DNA from: Oxalobacteraceae bacterium
Lineage (GTDB): Bacteria; Pseudomonadota; Gammaproteobacteria; Burkholderiales; Burkholderiaceae_D
Length of the DNA: 57,154 nt
Direction of reading: 5' to 3'
NCBI GenBank assembly: GCA_003537575.1
Contig: DPRS01000025.1
Span: forward strand, 182,977-240,130
Under the pieces are notes generated by a model. It ran no database searches. It worked only from the letters and a program-made list of their open reading frames with translations, and had not been told where the DNA came from. Each line of letters begins with the position of its first letter. The first letter of the stretch is position 1. This document shows positions 41,740-51,030 of the stretch, piece after piece. Both the position numbers and the translations under genes were made by a program.

Positions 41740-42126
41740 TTACCAGGAGGAACCGTCCAGCTTGCGGCGATCGCGCTTGGTCGGCCGCCCCTTGATGGCC
41801 TCACCCGGCTCCTGGAAAAGCTTTCTCTGCTCGGCTTTCTGCTGGCGCCTGGCGATGCTTTGCGCGGTTTCCGCATACAGGGTCTGGGCGACGGTAGCCG
41901 ACCCGCGCGTTTCCGATAGCGCCTGCACTTCCACCTCCCATTCGGTCGAACCATTGTCGATATCCAGGGTATCGCCCGACTTGACGCTGCGGGCGGGCTT
42001 AACGCGTTCGCCGTTGAGGCGGACCTTGCCTCCATCCACCGCGTCGGTTGCCAGCGAGCGAGTCTTGAAGAAACGGGCTGCCCACAGCCATTTGTCGATG
42101 CGCACCGCGGCGCTGCTTGCATTCAT
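41740..42126 (-). CDS. hslR: Heat shock protein 15-like S4 RNA-binding protein
   Basis: A 128-residue protein with an N-terminal S4 domain (VRIDKWLWAARFFKTRSLATDAVDGGKVRLNGERVKPARSVKSGDTL) and a basic C-terminal tail (GRPTKRDRRKLDGSSW). Hsp15 binds stalled 50S subunits carrying peptidyl-tRNA and helps recycle them. The ATG at 42126 has GGGA upstream; the in-frame TTG at 42132 is less likely. It starts 18 bp after clsB. Confidence 0.9.
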   Translation of the reverse strand: MNASSAAVRIDKWLWAARFFKTRSLATDAVDGGKVRLNGERVKPARSVKSGDTLDIDNGSTEWEVEVQALSETRGSATVAQTLYAETAQSIARRQQKAEQRKLFQEPGEAIKGRPTKRDRRKLDGSSW

Positions 42127-42144
42127 GATCAATCCCGGGATTTG

Positions 42145-43314
42145 TCAGGACTCATTGGCCCAGGCAATGAGCTTGATTGTATACCTGTAAAAGAAATAGG
42201 CGACGCCGTAGCCGATGCGCTTGTACCAGCGAATCCTGGCGAAGTCTTCCTGCCGCATCGGCACACCTTCGGCGACGCCCTGCGCGATATGCTGGCGCAG
42301 GTCGGCGGCAAACGCCGCATCCCGCACCACCACGTTGGCTTCCTGGTTGATGAACAGGCTCAGGCCATCGTAGTTGGCCGAGCCGACCGTGGCCCACAGG
42401 CTATCCACGACCGCAACCTTGCCGTGCAACGCCGTCTTGCGGTACTCGAAGATTTTCACGCCGCTTTGCAGCAGCTGCGGATAATACGAGCGCGCCACGG
42501 CATCCTGCAGGCGGAATTGCCCGACGCCCAGCAGCAATGTTACCTCCACCCCGCGCGCTGCCGCGGCTGCCAGCGCCACGCGCAGCTTGCGCCCCGGCGC
42601 GAAATACGGATTGGCCAGCCAGGCATCCCTGCGCGCGTGTCCCAGCGCCTGCAGATAGGAGCGCTCGATGGTGCGCCGATTGCGCAGATTGTCGCGCACC
42701 ACCAGCGCCGCCATGGCTGGCTCCACTGTCGCATCCGGCTGCGGATGGCGGTAAGCCTTGAGCCGCTCCAGGCGCGCGCGCAGATTCAGTTGCAGGCGCC
42801 CGAGGCTGAGCCATTGCGCTTCCATCTCGCGCTGGATTTCCGCCACCAGCGGGCCGCAGATCGACACCGCGAAATCCCAGCGCGGCGCCGGCAGGATCAC
42901 GCTGCTATCCTCGTCGTCGCGCATGTCGTCGTTGATATTCAGGCCGCCGACGAATCCGGTATGGCGATCCACCACGCAAAGCTTGCGGTGCATGCGGGTA
43001 GTGCCGCGTCGGAACCAGGGATTGTAGCGGCGGTAATGCACCCCTGCCGCGGCAAATTCGCTTTTCAGGCGCAAGCTTTGTTCCTGGCCGGTGCCAAGCC
43101 AGTCGACGATGACATTGACGAATACGCCGCGCGCCGCAGCACGTTTCAGGGCAGCCTCGATACGCGCGCCGGTTTCATCCGGGGCGAAGATATAGGTTTC
43201 GAGGTAAATCTCCACTTTTGCCGTCTCGATAGCCGCTTCCAGCGCCGGAAAGAATTCGGCGCCGCATTGCAACAGCGTGACGATGTTATCAGCGGTGAAC
43301 TTTACCGAGGGCAT
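42145..43314 (-). CDS. clsB: Cardiolipin synthase ClsB
   Basis: A 389-residue phospholipase D family enzyme without an N-terminal membrane helix, as in ClsB/YbhO. HKD motifs: MHRKLCVVDRHTGFVGGLN and LHGKVAVVDSLWATVGSANYD. The start is ARGVFVNVIVDWLGTG-type PLD fold, and the end carries a hydrophobic patch (IGYGVAYFFYRYTIKLIAW). It lies next to a ybhP-like gene, as in E. coli ybhP-clsB, which supports the assignment. It is the second cardiolipin synthase-like gene in the window. Confidence 0.93.
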   Translation of the reverse strand: MPSVKFTADNIVTLLQCGAEFFPALEAAIETAKVEIYLETYIFAPDETGARIEAALKRAAARGVFVNVIVDWLGTGQEQSLRLKSEFAAAGVHYRRYNPWFRRGTTRMHRKLCVVDRHTGFVGGLNINDDMRDDEDSSVILPAPRWDFAVSICGPLVAEIQREMEAQWLSLGRLQLNLRARLERLKAYRHPQPDATVEPAMAALVVRDNLRNRRTIERSYLQALGHARRDAWLANPYFAPGRKLRVALAAAAARGVEVTLLLGVGQFRLQDAVARSYYPQLLQSGVKIFEYRKTALHGKVAVVDSLWATVGSANYDGLSLFINQEANVVVRDAAFAADLRQHIAQGVAEGVPMRQEDFARIRWYKRIGYGVAYFFYRYTIKLIAWANES

Positions 43315-43378
43315 AAATCATGGAATCGGCAGAAGTGAACGAAAATACGATGGGCCCGGCACAGGCCGCGCCTTGCCA

Positions 43379-44185
43379 TCAGTTTTTATTCAGTAGCAAT
43401 GTTGTCACAATCGGCGCATGGTCGGACAGCTTTGACCATAAGCCGCCATGCAAGACTTGCGCATTGTCCACCGTAAATCCTCGCACGTAAATCCGGTCCA
43501 GCTGCAACAGCGGCATGGCGGCCGGAAAGGTGCGTGCCGGCTTCAGTACCGGCCCCCGCCCCGCCAGGCGCCGCAGATACGTGCCGAAGCCGCGCCGCGA
43601 GATCGTGTCGTCGAACACTTCGCATACATTCAGTTCGGCGCGCAGCGTATCGCTTAACTGGTTGGTCCAGTCGTTGAAATCGCCGGCGATGATGACCGGA
43701 GCATGACTCGGCGCCAGTTCCTTGACAGCATCAACCAGGGCGGCAGTTTGCCGCTTGCGGCTGCCCGCAAACAGGCCTAGATGGATGACGAAGCAATGAA
43801 TGTCGATGGGATCGAGAATGCGCACTACGCAATGCAGGATGCCGCGCTTTTCAAATGCATGGTCGGAAACATCCTGGTTGCTGAAGGAAGCGATAGGATA
43901 CCGGCTGACCAGTGCATTGCCATGGTGGCCATGATCGTATACGGCATTCATGCCGTAGGCGACATGATAGGAATCGTCACCCGCGAGGAAGTCGTGCTGT
44001 CCCTCTTCCGGCCAGTTGCTGGCATGCTTTGCGGCGAGCAAGTCATGGCGCCCCTGTACTTCCTGCAGAAACAGGAGATCGGCATGAAGGCAGGAGATGG
44101 CTTGTTTCAAGGCATGAATGCGCGGACGACCACCAAAGGAGGATACGCCCTTGTGGATATTATAAGTGGCAATGCGCAGCTTCAT
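43379..44185 (-). CDS. Endonuclease/exonuclease/phosphatase family protein (YbhP-like)
   Basis: A 268-residue metal-dependent phosphodiesterase-fold protein: LRIATYNIHKGV (Asn), LLFLQEVQG (metal-binding Glu), HLGLFAGSRKRQTAAL, VIIAGDFNDWTN (catalytic Asp-Asn) and LSDHAPIV (catalytic His). The fold includes DNases, inositol phosphatases and sphingomyelinases. Adjacency to clsB suggests a role in phospholipid metabolism. Confidence 0.9.
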   Translation of the reverse strand: MKLRIATYNIHKGVSSFGGRPRIHALKQAISCLHADLLFLQEVQGRHDLLAAKHASNWPEEGQHDFLAGDDSYHVAYGMNAVYDHGHHGNALVSRYPIASFSNQDVSDHAFEKRGILHCVVRILDPIDIHCFVIHLGLFAGSRKRQTAALVDAVKELAPSHAPVIIAGDFNDWTNQLSDTLRAELNVCEVFDDTISRRGFGTYLRRLAGRGPVLKPARTFPAAMPLLQLDRIYVRGFTVDNAQVLHGGLWSKLSDHAPIVTTLLLNKN

Positions 44186-44299
44186 GTGCCCATTATAACG
44201 GCAGGCAGCGCCAGCTTTCCTTGCTTTTCTTCAGGGCACCGGCATGCTTTTCATGCGTCGCGCAAACGAGCGCTCATGCCATCGCCGAATCCGTATTTC

Positions 44300-45847
44300 C
44301 TATCCGGCGGCAGGCGTGCCACGCAGCTGCTCGCGAATACGGGCCTTCTGCACCTTGCCGGCCGCATTGCGCGGCAAGGCATCGGCCAGGCGAAGTTCGC
44401 GCGGCAGCTTGTAGCGGGCCAGCTTGCACTCCGCAAAGCTGCATAATTCCTCCAGCGTCAGGCGCATGCCGGGCCTGGTCACGACGACGACAACGACGCG
44501 CTCGCCCCACTGATCATCAGGCGCGCCGACCACGGCGCATTGCGCGATGGCCGGATGTTCATACAGCACGTTTTCCACTTCCGCAGGATAGACATTTTCG
44601 CCGCCGGTGATGATCATATCCTTGAGCCGGTCGCAAAGGTACAGGAAGCCTTCTTCGTCGACATAGCCGACGTCGCCGGTGCGGAACCAGCCTTCCTCAT
44701 CGAACGCCGCCGCGCTGGCTTGCGGGTTGTTCCAGTAGCCTCGCATGACATTACTGCCGCGCACGCATACTTCGCCTTTCACATGAGGCTGGGAAATGAC
44801 CTCCCCGGCAGCATCCTTCAGGCAGATATCCGTCAGCAGTCCCGGTGTGCCGCTTGAGCCCAGCTTGTCGGCCGAGCGGTCTGAATGCAGAAAAGTGATG
44901 GTCGCCGAGGTTTCGGTCATGCCGTAGCCCTGATGCAGCGGAATGCCACGCTCGCCGTACAGGCGCAGCAGCGGTTCCGGCATCGGTGCGCCGCCCACCG
45001 AGAGCAGGCGCAGCGAGGCAAGATCGGCGTCGGCAAAATCCGGGTGCTGGCTCATGAACAGGAGCATGGCCGGCACCGCGAATGCCAGCGTGACACGGTA
45101 ACGCGCTATGGCTTGCAGCACGGCGGCGGCATCGAAGCCGCGCTGCAGTACCACATGGCCGCCCGCCAGCAGCGTGGGCAGCGTGACGGTCAGCATGCCG
45201 CCGACATGGAACAGGGGCACGAACCCGAGCGTGACGTCTTCGGAGGTAAGGTCCTTGGTCAGCAGGACATTCAGGTTCTGCGCCCAGAAGTTATGGTGGG
45301 TCAGCATCGCCCCTTTGGGATGGCCGGTGGTTCCCGAGGTGTACATGAGCGCCGCCACCTCCTCCGGCGCGACGCTCTCCTGCGGCGGAATGCTGGCGCA
45401 GGCAGCCATGAATTCCTTCACGGACGGCCAGCCGGGAGCTGCCTCGGCCGCGCTGAGAAAGCAGTCGCAGCTCAACTCGGTGCGCACGCCATCGATCACG
45501 CCCTGGTGTTCACGTCCGGCCACCAGCAGCCGCAAGCCGGCGTCGTTGATGATGAATGCCAGCTCCGGGCCGGCGAGGCGGAAGTTGAGCGGAACGAAAA
45601 TCGCGCCGATGCGGGCAGTAGCGAACTGGCAGACCAGGAACATCGGATCATCGAAGTCCAGGTAGCCAACCCGGTCGCCGCGCTTGACGCCATGCGCGGC
45701 CAGCACGGCGGAAAACCGCTCGACACGGTTCCACAGCTCGCCATAAGTCCAGGTCGCATCATCGCAAGTCAGGGCCGGCCGGTGCGGCGCGCGCAAGACG
45801 CGGCGCCGCAGCCACTCCGCCAGGCCGAGGATGGATGAACTATTCAT
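44300..45847 (-). CDS. Acyl-CoA synthetase (AMP-forming)
   Basis: A 515-residue ANL-superfamily ligase that adenylates a carboxylic acid and makes its CoA thioester. P-loop-like YTSGTTGHPKGAMLTHHNF, LHQGYGMTETSATIT, WFRTGDVGYVDEEGFLYLCDRLKDMIITGGENVYPAEVE and the catalytic Lys in PRNAAGKVQKARIREQL are all present, so it should be active. I set the start at the ATG 45847, 5 bp after the nudB stop; a longer frame runs through nudB. Similar enzymes act on fatty or aryl acids; substrate not readable. Confidence 0.9.
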   Translation of the reverse strand: MNSSSILGLAEWLRRRVLRAPHRPALTCDDATWTYGELWNRVERFSAVLAAHGVKRGDRVGYLDFDDPMFLVCQFATARIGAIFVPLNFRLAGPELAFIINDAGLRLLVAGREHQGVIDGVRTELSCDCFLSAAEAAPGWPSVKEFMAACASIPPQESVAPEEVAALMYTSGTTGHPKGAMLTHHNFWAQNLNVLLTKDLTSEDVTLGFVPLFHVGGMLTVTLPTLLAGGHVVLQRGFDAAAVLQAIARYRVTLAFAVPAMLLFMSQHPDFADADLASLRLLSVGGAPMPEPLLRLYGERGIPLHQGYGMTETSATITFLHSDRSADKLGSSGTPGLLTDICLKDAAGEVISQPHVKGEVCVRGSNVMRGYWNNPQASAAAFDEEGWFRTGDVGYVDEEGFLYLCDRLKDMIITGGENVYPAEVENVLYEHPAIAQCAVVGAPDDQWGERVVVVVVTRPGMRLTLEELCSFAECKLARYKLPRELRLADALPRNAAGKVQKARIREQLRGTPAAG

Positions 45848-45852
45848 TTCAC

Positions 45853-46344
45853 TCAATCCCGATAACGCGGCAGCTGCAGGATCGCTTCCGCATTCGAAGG
45901 AGAAAAGCAGCGGTCGGCGGCTTCCCGGTGCGACAGCCAGACATGGCTGACATGCTCGCGCGGGCTGAGCACGATCGGGATATCGCGCGGCACCAGCAGG
46001 CCGAATACATGCTCGGTGTTTTTCACGACGCCCGGCGCATAGCGGTACCGCCACACAGGGTAGATTTCATAGATATTGGATAGATGCCAGTCGCGCAGGT
46101 GATGCGCCGGCACCGCATCGGGTCGTTCCGCGCAAGGCACTCCCTCTCCCGCCACGCGAATCCCGGTTTCCTCGAACACTTCGCGCGCCGCGGTCTGCCG
46201 CAGCGGCTCGTTTTCGGCATCTTTCGACCCGGTCACAGATTGCCAGTAGCCAGCCTTGTCGGCGCGCTCGATCAGCAATACATCAAGCTCGGCGGTATGA
46301 ATCACCACCAGCACCGATTCCGGAATCTTGTAGGGCTTGTTCAT
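45853..46344 (-). CDS. nudB: Dihydroneopterin triphosphate diphosphatase NudB
   Basis: A 163-residue Nudix hydrolase that removes pyrophosphate from dihydroneopterin triphosphate in folate synthesis. It starts YKIPESVLVVIHT and has WQSVTGSKDAENEP followed by the Nudix core TAAREVFEETGI. The NudB-type N-terminus and position directly after aspS identify it. It precedes the acyl-CoA ligase by 5 bp. A terminator lies between aspS and nudB. Confidence 0.9.
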   Translation of the reverse strand: MNKPYKIPESVLVVIHTAELDVLLIERADKAGYWQSVTGSKDAENEPLRQTAAREVFEETGIRVAGEGVPCAERPDAVPAHHLRDWHLSNIYEIYPVWRYRYAPGVVKNTEHVFGLLVPRDIPIVLSPREHVSHVWLSHREAADRCFSPSNAEAILQLPRYRD

Positions 46345-46369
46345 GCGGCAGACAGTATCGGACCAGGAA

Positions 46370-46398
46370 ATAAAAAGGCGCGGAAATCCGCGCCTTTA
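46370..46398 (-). terminator. Terminator after aspS
   Basis: On the minus strand AAAGGCGCGGA pairs with TCCGCGCCTTT around a short loop and runs into TTTTTATTT. It lies in the 89-bp gap between aspS and nudB, so nudB is reached by read-through or its own promoter. Confidence 0.8.
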
Positions 46399-46433
46399 TT
46401 ATCGTGCAAAAGCCAAAGCCTATAGTGTTGAGA

Positions 46434-48236
46434 TCAGGCTTTCGCCGGTTCCGTCGCACGCAGGCGGATATGCAGTTCGCGCAACTGCTTTTCGTCGACT
46501 TCCGAGGGTGCGTGCGTCAACAGGCATTGCGCGCGCTGGGTCTTCGGGAAGGCGATGACGTCGCGGATCGATTCGGCGCCGGCCATCATGGTGACGATAC
46601 GGTCCAGGCCGAAAGCCAGGCCGCCGTGCGGCGGCGCGCCGTACTGCAGGGCGTCGAGCAGGAAGCCGAACTTCAGCTGCGCTTCCTCGGCATCGATCTT
46701 CAGCGCGCGGAACACCTTGCTCTGTACATCTGCGCGGTGGATACGGATCGAACCACCACCCAGTTCCCAGCCGTTCAGGACCATGTCGTAGGCCTTGGCG
46801 ATCGCCTTGGCCGGATTGGTTTCAAGGAAGTCTTCGTGGCCATCCTTGGGTGCGGTGAACGGGTGATGCAGGGCGACGTAGCGCTGGTTTTCCTCGTCGT
46901 ACTCGAACATCGGAAAGTCCACCACCCACAGCGGACGCCAGGCATCCTCGAACAGGCCGTTCTTCTTGCCGAACTCGCTGTGGCCGATCTTTGCGCGCAG
47001 CGCGCCGATGGCGTCATTGACCACCTTGGCCTTGTCGGCGCCGAAGAAGATCAGGTCGCCGTCCTCGGCGCCGGTCAGTTCCAGCACCTTGGCCAGCGCG
47101 GCGTCGTGGATATTCTTGACGATCGGCGATTGCAGGCCGTCGCGGCCCTTGGCCTTTTCATTGACCTTGATGTAAGCCAGGCCCCTGGCGCCGTAGATGG
47201 CGACAAATTCGGTGTAGGCATCGATCTCGGAACGCGGCATGGCGGCGCCGCCCGGCACACGCAGGCCGACCACGCGGCCGCCTTCCATGTTGGCCGCGCC
47301 GGCGAACACCTTGAAGTCGACATCTTTCATCACCTCGGTCAGTTCGGTGAACTGGAGTTTCACGCGCATGTCAGGCTTGTCGGAGCCGTACAGGCCCATG
47401 GCGGTGGCAAAGTCCATCACCGGGAAAGGATCGGGCAAATCGATGTTCAGGGCGCTCTTGAATACGCCGCGGATCATGCCTTCGAACATGTCACGGATTT
47501 CCTGCTCGTTCATGAACGAGGTTTCGCAGTCGATCTGGGTAAATTCCGGCTGGCGGTCGGCACGCAGGTCTTCGTCGCGGAAGCACTTGGTGATCTGGTA
47601 ATAGCGATCGAAGTTGGCCACCATCAGCAGTTGCTTGAACAGTTGCGGCGACTGCGGCAGCGCGAAGAAATTGCCCGGGTTGACGCGCGACGGCACCAGG
47701 TAGTCGCGCGCGCCTTCCGGGGTCGACTTGGTCAGCATCGGGGTTTCGATATCGATAAAGCCGTTGGCGTCCAGGAACTTGCGCACTTCCATCGTCACCT
47801 TGTAGCGCAGGCGCAAGTTGTTCTGCATCTGCGGGCGGCGCAGATCCAGCACGCGGTGCGTCAGGCGGGTGGTTTCCGACAGGTTATCGTCGTCGAGCTG
47901 GAACGGCGGTGTCACCGACGGGTTCAGTACTTCCAGTTCCTGGCACAGCACTTCGATCTTGCCTGAATTCAGGTTGGCGTTGGTGGTGCCTTCCGGACGG
48001 TTGCGCACGAGACCCGTGATGCGCAGACAGAATTCATTGCGCACGCTCTCGGCAGTCTTGAACACTTCGGCGCGGTCCGGGTCGCAGACGATCTGCACCA
48101 GGCCTTCGCGGTCGCGCAAGTCGATGAAGATCACGCCGCCATGGTCGCGCCGGCGATGCACCCAGCCGCACAGACTGACGGTTTGGCCGAGCAGCGCTTC
48201 AGTGGTGAGGCCGCAGTATTGGGTTCGCATAGACAT
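46434..48236 (-). CDS. aspS: Aspartate--tRNA ligase AspS
   Basis: A 600-residue class IIb aminoacyl-tRNA synthetase. It has an OB-fold anticodon-binding domain (LCGWVHRRRDHGGVIFIDLRDREGLVQIV), motif 2 (FRDEDLRADRQPEFTQIDCETSF), the bacterial insertion (GAD) domain and motif 3 (GGLAFGLDRIVTMMAGAESIRDVIAFPKT). In many bacteria lacking asparaginyl-tRNA synthetase it also charges tRNA-Asn; this cannot be decided here. Confidence 0.97.
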   Translation of the reverse strand: MSMRTQYCGLTTEALLGQTVSLCGWVHRRRDHGGVIFIDLRDREGLVQIVCDPDRAEVFKTAESVRNEFCLRITGLVRNRPEGTTNANLNSGKIEVLCQELEVLNPSVTPPFQLDDDNLSETTRLTHRVLDLRRPQMQNNLRLRYKVTMEVRKFLDANGFIDIETPMLTKSTPEGARDYLVPSRVNPGNFFALPQSPQLFKQLLMVANFDRYYQITKCFRDEDLRADRQPEFTQIDCETSFMNEQEIRDMFEGMIRGVFKSALNIDLPDPFPVMDFATAMGLYGSDKPDMRVKLQFTELTEVMKDVDFKVFAGAANMEGGRVVGLRVPGGAAMPRSEIDAYTEFVAIYGARGLAYIKVNEKAKGRDGLQSPIVKNIHDAALAKVLELTGAEDGDLIFFGADKAKVVNDAIGALRAKIGHSEFGKKNGLFEDAWRPLWVVDFPMFEYDEENQRYVALHHPFTAPKDGHEDFLETNPAKAIAKAYDMVLNGWELGGGSIRIHRADVQSKVFRALKIDAEEAQLKFGFLLDALQYGAPPHGGLAFGLDRIVTMMAGAESIRDVIAFPKTQRAQCLLTHAPSEVDEKQLRELHIRLRATEPAKA

Positions 48237-48329
48237 ATTCAGGTTCCGGTATTTTAAATTTCTGGTTTCTGGTTAATCGGTTTGCGGCATGGCGCAGCGG
48301 CGACAATGCCGGCGCCAACGCCCGCGCAA

Positions 48330-48962
48330 TCAGGTGCCGACCCTGGGCAACTCCGCCTGCGCTTTCTTGTCGGTCGTTTCCGGCGCCACTACGCCCATCG
48401 AGACAATGTATTTGAGTGCGGCATCGACCGACATATCAAGTTCGACCGTCTCGGATTTGTGCATGATCAGGAAAAAGCCGGAAGTCGGGTTCGGCGTGGT
48501 CGGCACGTAAACGCTGATGTAATCGCCCTGCAGATGATTGGCGACATCGCCGCCTGGAGTGCCAGTCAGAAAGGCGATGGTCCAGCATCCCTGGCGCGGA
48601 TACTGCACCAGCACCGCCTTGCGGAAGGCATTCCCGCTTGAAGAAAACAGCGTGTCGGAAACTTGCTTGACGCTGGAATAAATCGAATTGACCACCGGAA
48701 TACGCACCAGGATCGCTTCCCACACGGATACCACGCGGCGGCCGATGAAATTGTGCGCCGCCAGCCCGGTGAAAAACACGATCAGCAGCGTCAGGATCAC
48801 GCCCATGCCGGGCAGGCTGAATTTCAGGAACACTTCCGGCCGCCACTGTGCCGGCAACAGCAGCAGGGTCTGGTCCATGGTGGAGATGATCAGGTTCAAT
48901 ACCCACAGGGTAATCGCCAGGGGCACCAGGATCAGCAGGCCGGTAATGAAGTATTTGCGCAT
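48330..48962 (-). CDS. DUF502 family membrane protein
   Basis: A 210-residue protein with two N-terminal transmembrane helices (ITGLLILVPLAITLWVLNLII and LPGMGVILTLLIVFFTGLAAHNFIG) and a soluble domain with IPVVNSIYSSVKQVSDTLFS and YPRQGCWTIAFLTG, the DUF502 signature. Function unknown. It sits between fmdB and aspS, the usual betaproteobacterial order. Confidence 0.92.
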   Translation of the reverse strand: MRKYFITGLLILVPLAITLWVLNLIISTMDQTLLLLPAQWRPEVFLKFSLPGMGVILTLLIVFFTGLAAHNFIGRRVVSVWEAILVRIPVVNSIYSSVKQVSDTLFSSSGNAFRKAVLVQYPRQGCWTIAFLTGTPGGDVANHLQGDYISVYVPTTPNPTSGFFLIMHKSETVELDMSVDAALKYIVSMGVVAPETTDKKAQAELPRVGT

Positions 48963-49022
48963 GGTCGGGCTCTCGTCGCCGGCGGAAAGTTTATCCGCCG
49001 TGCGTGGGGGGAAGGCTGATGA

Positions 49023-49313
49023 TCAGGTGGTCGATGTGGTCTTGCTCTCAGCAGCCGGGCAAGTGGCGCAGCCAGCCGGCTCGGACGCAGCAGCCGGCGC
49101 CGCCGTCGAAGTCCCGCTGGAACCCGATCCGCCGCCGCGGAAGTCGGTGACATACCAGCCGGTGCCCTTGAGCTGAAAACCGGCCGCGGTCAATTGTTTC
49201 TTGAAACTTGGCTGCTTGCATTCCGGGCAATCGGTCAAGGGCGCGTCGGATATTTTTTGCAATACGTCCTTGGCAAACCCGCAGGCCTGGCAACGATAAG
49301 CATAAATCGGCAT
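49023..49313 (-). CDS. FmdB-type zinc ribbon protein
   Basis: A 96-residue protein with MPIYAYRCQACGFAKDVLQK and DCPECKQPSFKK, two Cys pairs forming a zinc ribbon, followed by KGTGWYVTDF and a low-complexity Gly/Ser/Ala tail with an extra CATC pair. FmdB proteins are called putative regulators, but their role is not established. Confidence 0.9.
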   Translation of the reverse strand: MPIYAYRCQACGFAKDVLQKISDAPLTDCPECKQPSFKKQLTAAGFQLKGTGWYVTDFRGGGSGSSGTSTAAPAAASEPAGCATCPAAESKTTSTT

Positions 49314-49347
49314 GTAATTCCCCTGCTAAAAACTTACAAAACCCTGA

Positions 49348-49353
49348 ATTATA
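49348..49353 (-). promoter_or_regulatory. -10 element upstream of fmdB
   Basis: A perfect TATAAT on the minus strand lies 35 bp before the fmdB ATG. No strong -35 is seen at 16-18 bp. It would drive fmdB-DUF502-aspS. Confidence 0.45.
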
Positions 49354-49413
49354 AAGGTTTTGCCGGCATTTTTGCGGCCAGGGGCTGGATCGCGATGTGG
49401 CGCCGCAATTTTC

Positions 49414-50877
49414 TCAGATACTCAAGCCCTTGACCGAAGGCGCCAGCTCCTGGCGATTCTTCAACACCTGCGGCAGTAGCGAGCCGATGACCATGCCGCC
49501 AAACGCGGCAATCAAGCCGGCCAGCTGTCCGGGAAATTGTTCGCCCAGGGGCGTTACCTGCGGAAAAAACAAAATCCAGACTCCCACGCCGGCCGTCACG
49601 GAAAGAATCGCGCCCTGCGTGGTCGCGCGCTGCCAGTACAGCCCCATCACCAGCGGCACGAAGGCGCCGACCAGCGTCACCTGGTAAGCGGCGGACACCA
49701 GATCGTAGATCGAGGTGCCTTTCATCGCGATCGCATAGGCCAGCACCAGGCCGGCAAACACGACAATGCTGCTGCGCATGGCGAACAACTGTTCCTTGTC
49801 TGTCATGTCGGGGCGCAGGTTTTTCAGGATATTTTCGACAAAACTGGTGGAAGGCGCCAGCAGCGTCGCCGACGACGTGCTCTTGATGGCGGAAAGCAGC
49901 GCGCCAAAAAACAGGATTTGCATTGCCAGCGGCATCTTGGTCATGATGAAGGTCGGCAGCAGCCTCTGGTAATCGTTCTTCGCCAGGTCGAGCGCGTCGT
50001 TGCCCATGATCACCACGGCGGCGGCGACGATGAACATCGGCACGAAGGCAAACAGGATATAGCTGGCGCCGCCGATGATCGCACCGGTGCGCGCAGTGGG
50101 AGCGTTCTTGGCCGACATCACGCGCTGGAACACGTCCTGCTGAGGAATACTGCCAAGCATCATGGTCAGGCCGGCGCCGATGAAGAAGGCGATCTCGGTA
50201 AAGGTGGGGGGCGGCAGGAAATTCCACAAATTGGCTTGCGACGCCATATCCAGCACCTGGCCGGCGCCGCCAGCCAGGTCGGCGGCGGAGACGGCAATGA
50301 TGGAAAGACCGATCACCAGCACGATCATCTGGATGAAATCGGTCCAGGCAACGGCGAGAAAACCGCCGATCACCACATAGATCAGCACGGCGAGCGTGCC
50401 GACGATCATCCCTGCCGTCTCCGACATGGCGCCATTGGTCAGCACGGAAAATACCAGCCCGAGCGCGGTAATCTGGGCCGCAACCCAGCCCAGATAGCTC
50501 AGGATGATGGCAACAGAGCAAAACACCTCGATGCCTTTGCCGTAGCGCTGCCGGTAATAATCACCAATGGTCAGCAGGTTTTGCTTGTACAGTTTGGCGG
50601 CGAAAAACATGCCGACCAGGATCAGGCAGGTGCCGGCGCCGAAGGGATCCTCGACGACGGCATTCAGCCCACCCTGCACGAAGCGGGCCGGGATCCCCAT
50701 GACGGTTTCGGCGCCAAACCAGGTGGCGAACGTGGTCGTGACCACCATGATCAATGGCAGGCTGCGGCCGGCGACGGCAAAATCGGTAGTGTTCTTGATA
50801 CGCGTGCCCGCCCATACGCCCAGCCCAAGCGTGCCTAGCAAATACAGGACCACAAAGGAAATTAGCGTGTGATTCAT
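49414..50877 (-). CDS. Sodium:solute symporter family protein
   Basis: A 487-residue SSS-family transporter with about 13 transmembrane helices. Core signatures are present: NTTDFAVAGRSLPLIMVVTTTFATWFGAETVMGIP in helices 1-2, YVVIGGFLAVAWTDFIQMIVLVIGL and GSIPQQDVFQRVMSAKNAPTARTG. The substrate is unknown; the sequence is of the proline/pantothenate-type subfamily. The ATG at 50877 has GGAGCG upstream. No partner small subunit is adjacent. Confidence 0.92.
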   Translation of the reverse strand: MNHTLISFVVLYLLGTLGLGVWAGTRIKNTTDFAVAGRSLPLIMVVTTTFATWFGAETVMGIPARFVQGGLNAVVEDPFGAGTCLILVGMFFAAKLYKQNLLTIGDYYRQRYGKGIEVFCSVAIILSYLGWVAAQITALGLVFSVLTNGAMSETAGMIVGTLAVLIYVVIGGFLAVAWTDFIQMIVLVIGLSIIAVSAADLAGGAGQVLDMASQANLWNFLPPPTFTEIAFFIGAGLTMMLGSIPQQDVFQRVMSAKNAPTARTGAIIGGASYILFAFVPMFIVAAAVVIMGNDALDLAKNDYQRLLPTFIMTKMPLAMQILFFGALLSAIKSTSSATLLAPSTSFVENILKNLRPDMTDKEQLFAMRSSIVVFAGLVLAYAIAMKGTSIYDLVSAAYQVTLVGAFVPLVMGLYWQRATTQGAILSVTAGVGVWILFFPQVTPLGEQFPGQLAGLIAAFGGMVIGSLLPQVLKNRQELAPSVKGLSI

Positions 50878-50923
50878 GTCAGGCGCTCCGCGCAAAAATG
50901 CCGCGATTGATGAAAATCCCGCG

Positions 50924-50958
50924 ATTATAATGAAGATTCATTGCCAAATAGTATCTTC
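50924..50958 (-). promoter_or_regulatory. Symporter -10 element and overlapping inverted repeat
   Basis: On the minus strand a perfect TATAAT (plus 50924-50929) lies about 47 bp before the symporter ATG. Just upstream, GAAGAT-N15-ATCTTC (plus 50932-50958) forms an inverted repeat across the -35 area, a possible operator. Confidence 0.5.
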
Positions 50959-50975
50959 ATGAAATAATCATGACA

Positions 50976-51030
50976 GCAATGCCGCCACCCTTGTTTTTAC
51001 CCGGGCGGCGTTGCATTCACGCTACGTGAA
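50976..51030. other. Two inverted repeats between symporter and ubiB genes
   Basis: GCAATGCCGCC (50976-50986) and GGCGGCGTTGC (51004-51014) pair over 11 bp with one G-U. Next to it TTCACG-CTA-CGTGAA (51016-51030) is a perfect 15-bp dyad. Neither is followed by a T-run. The rest of 51031-51215 holds nothing I can support. Confidence 0.5.
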
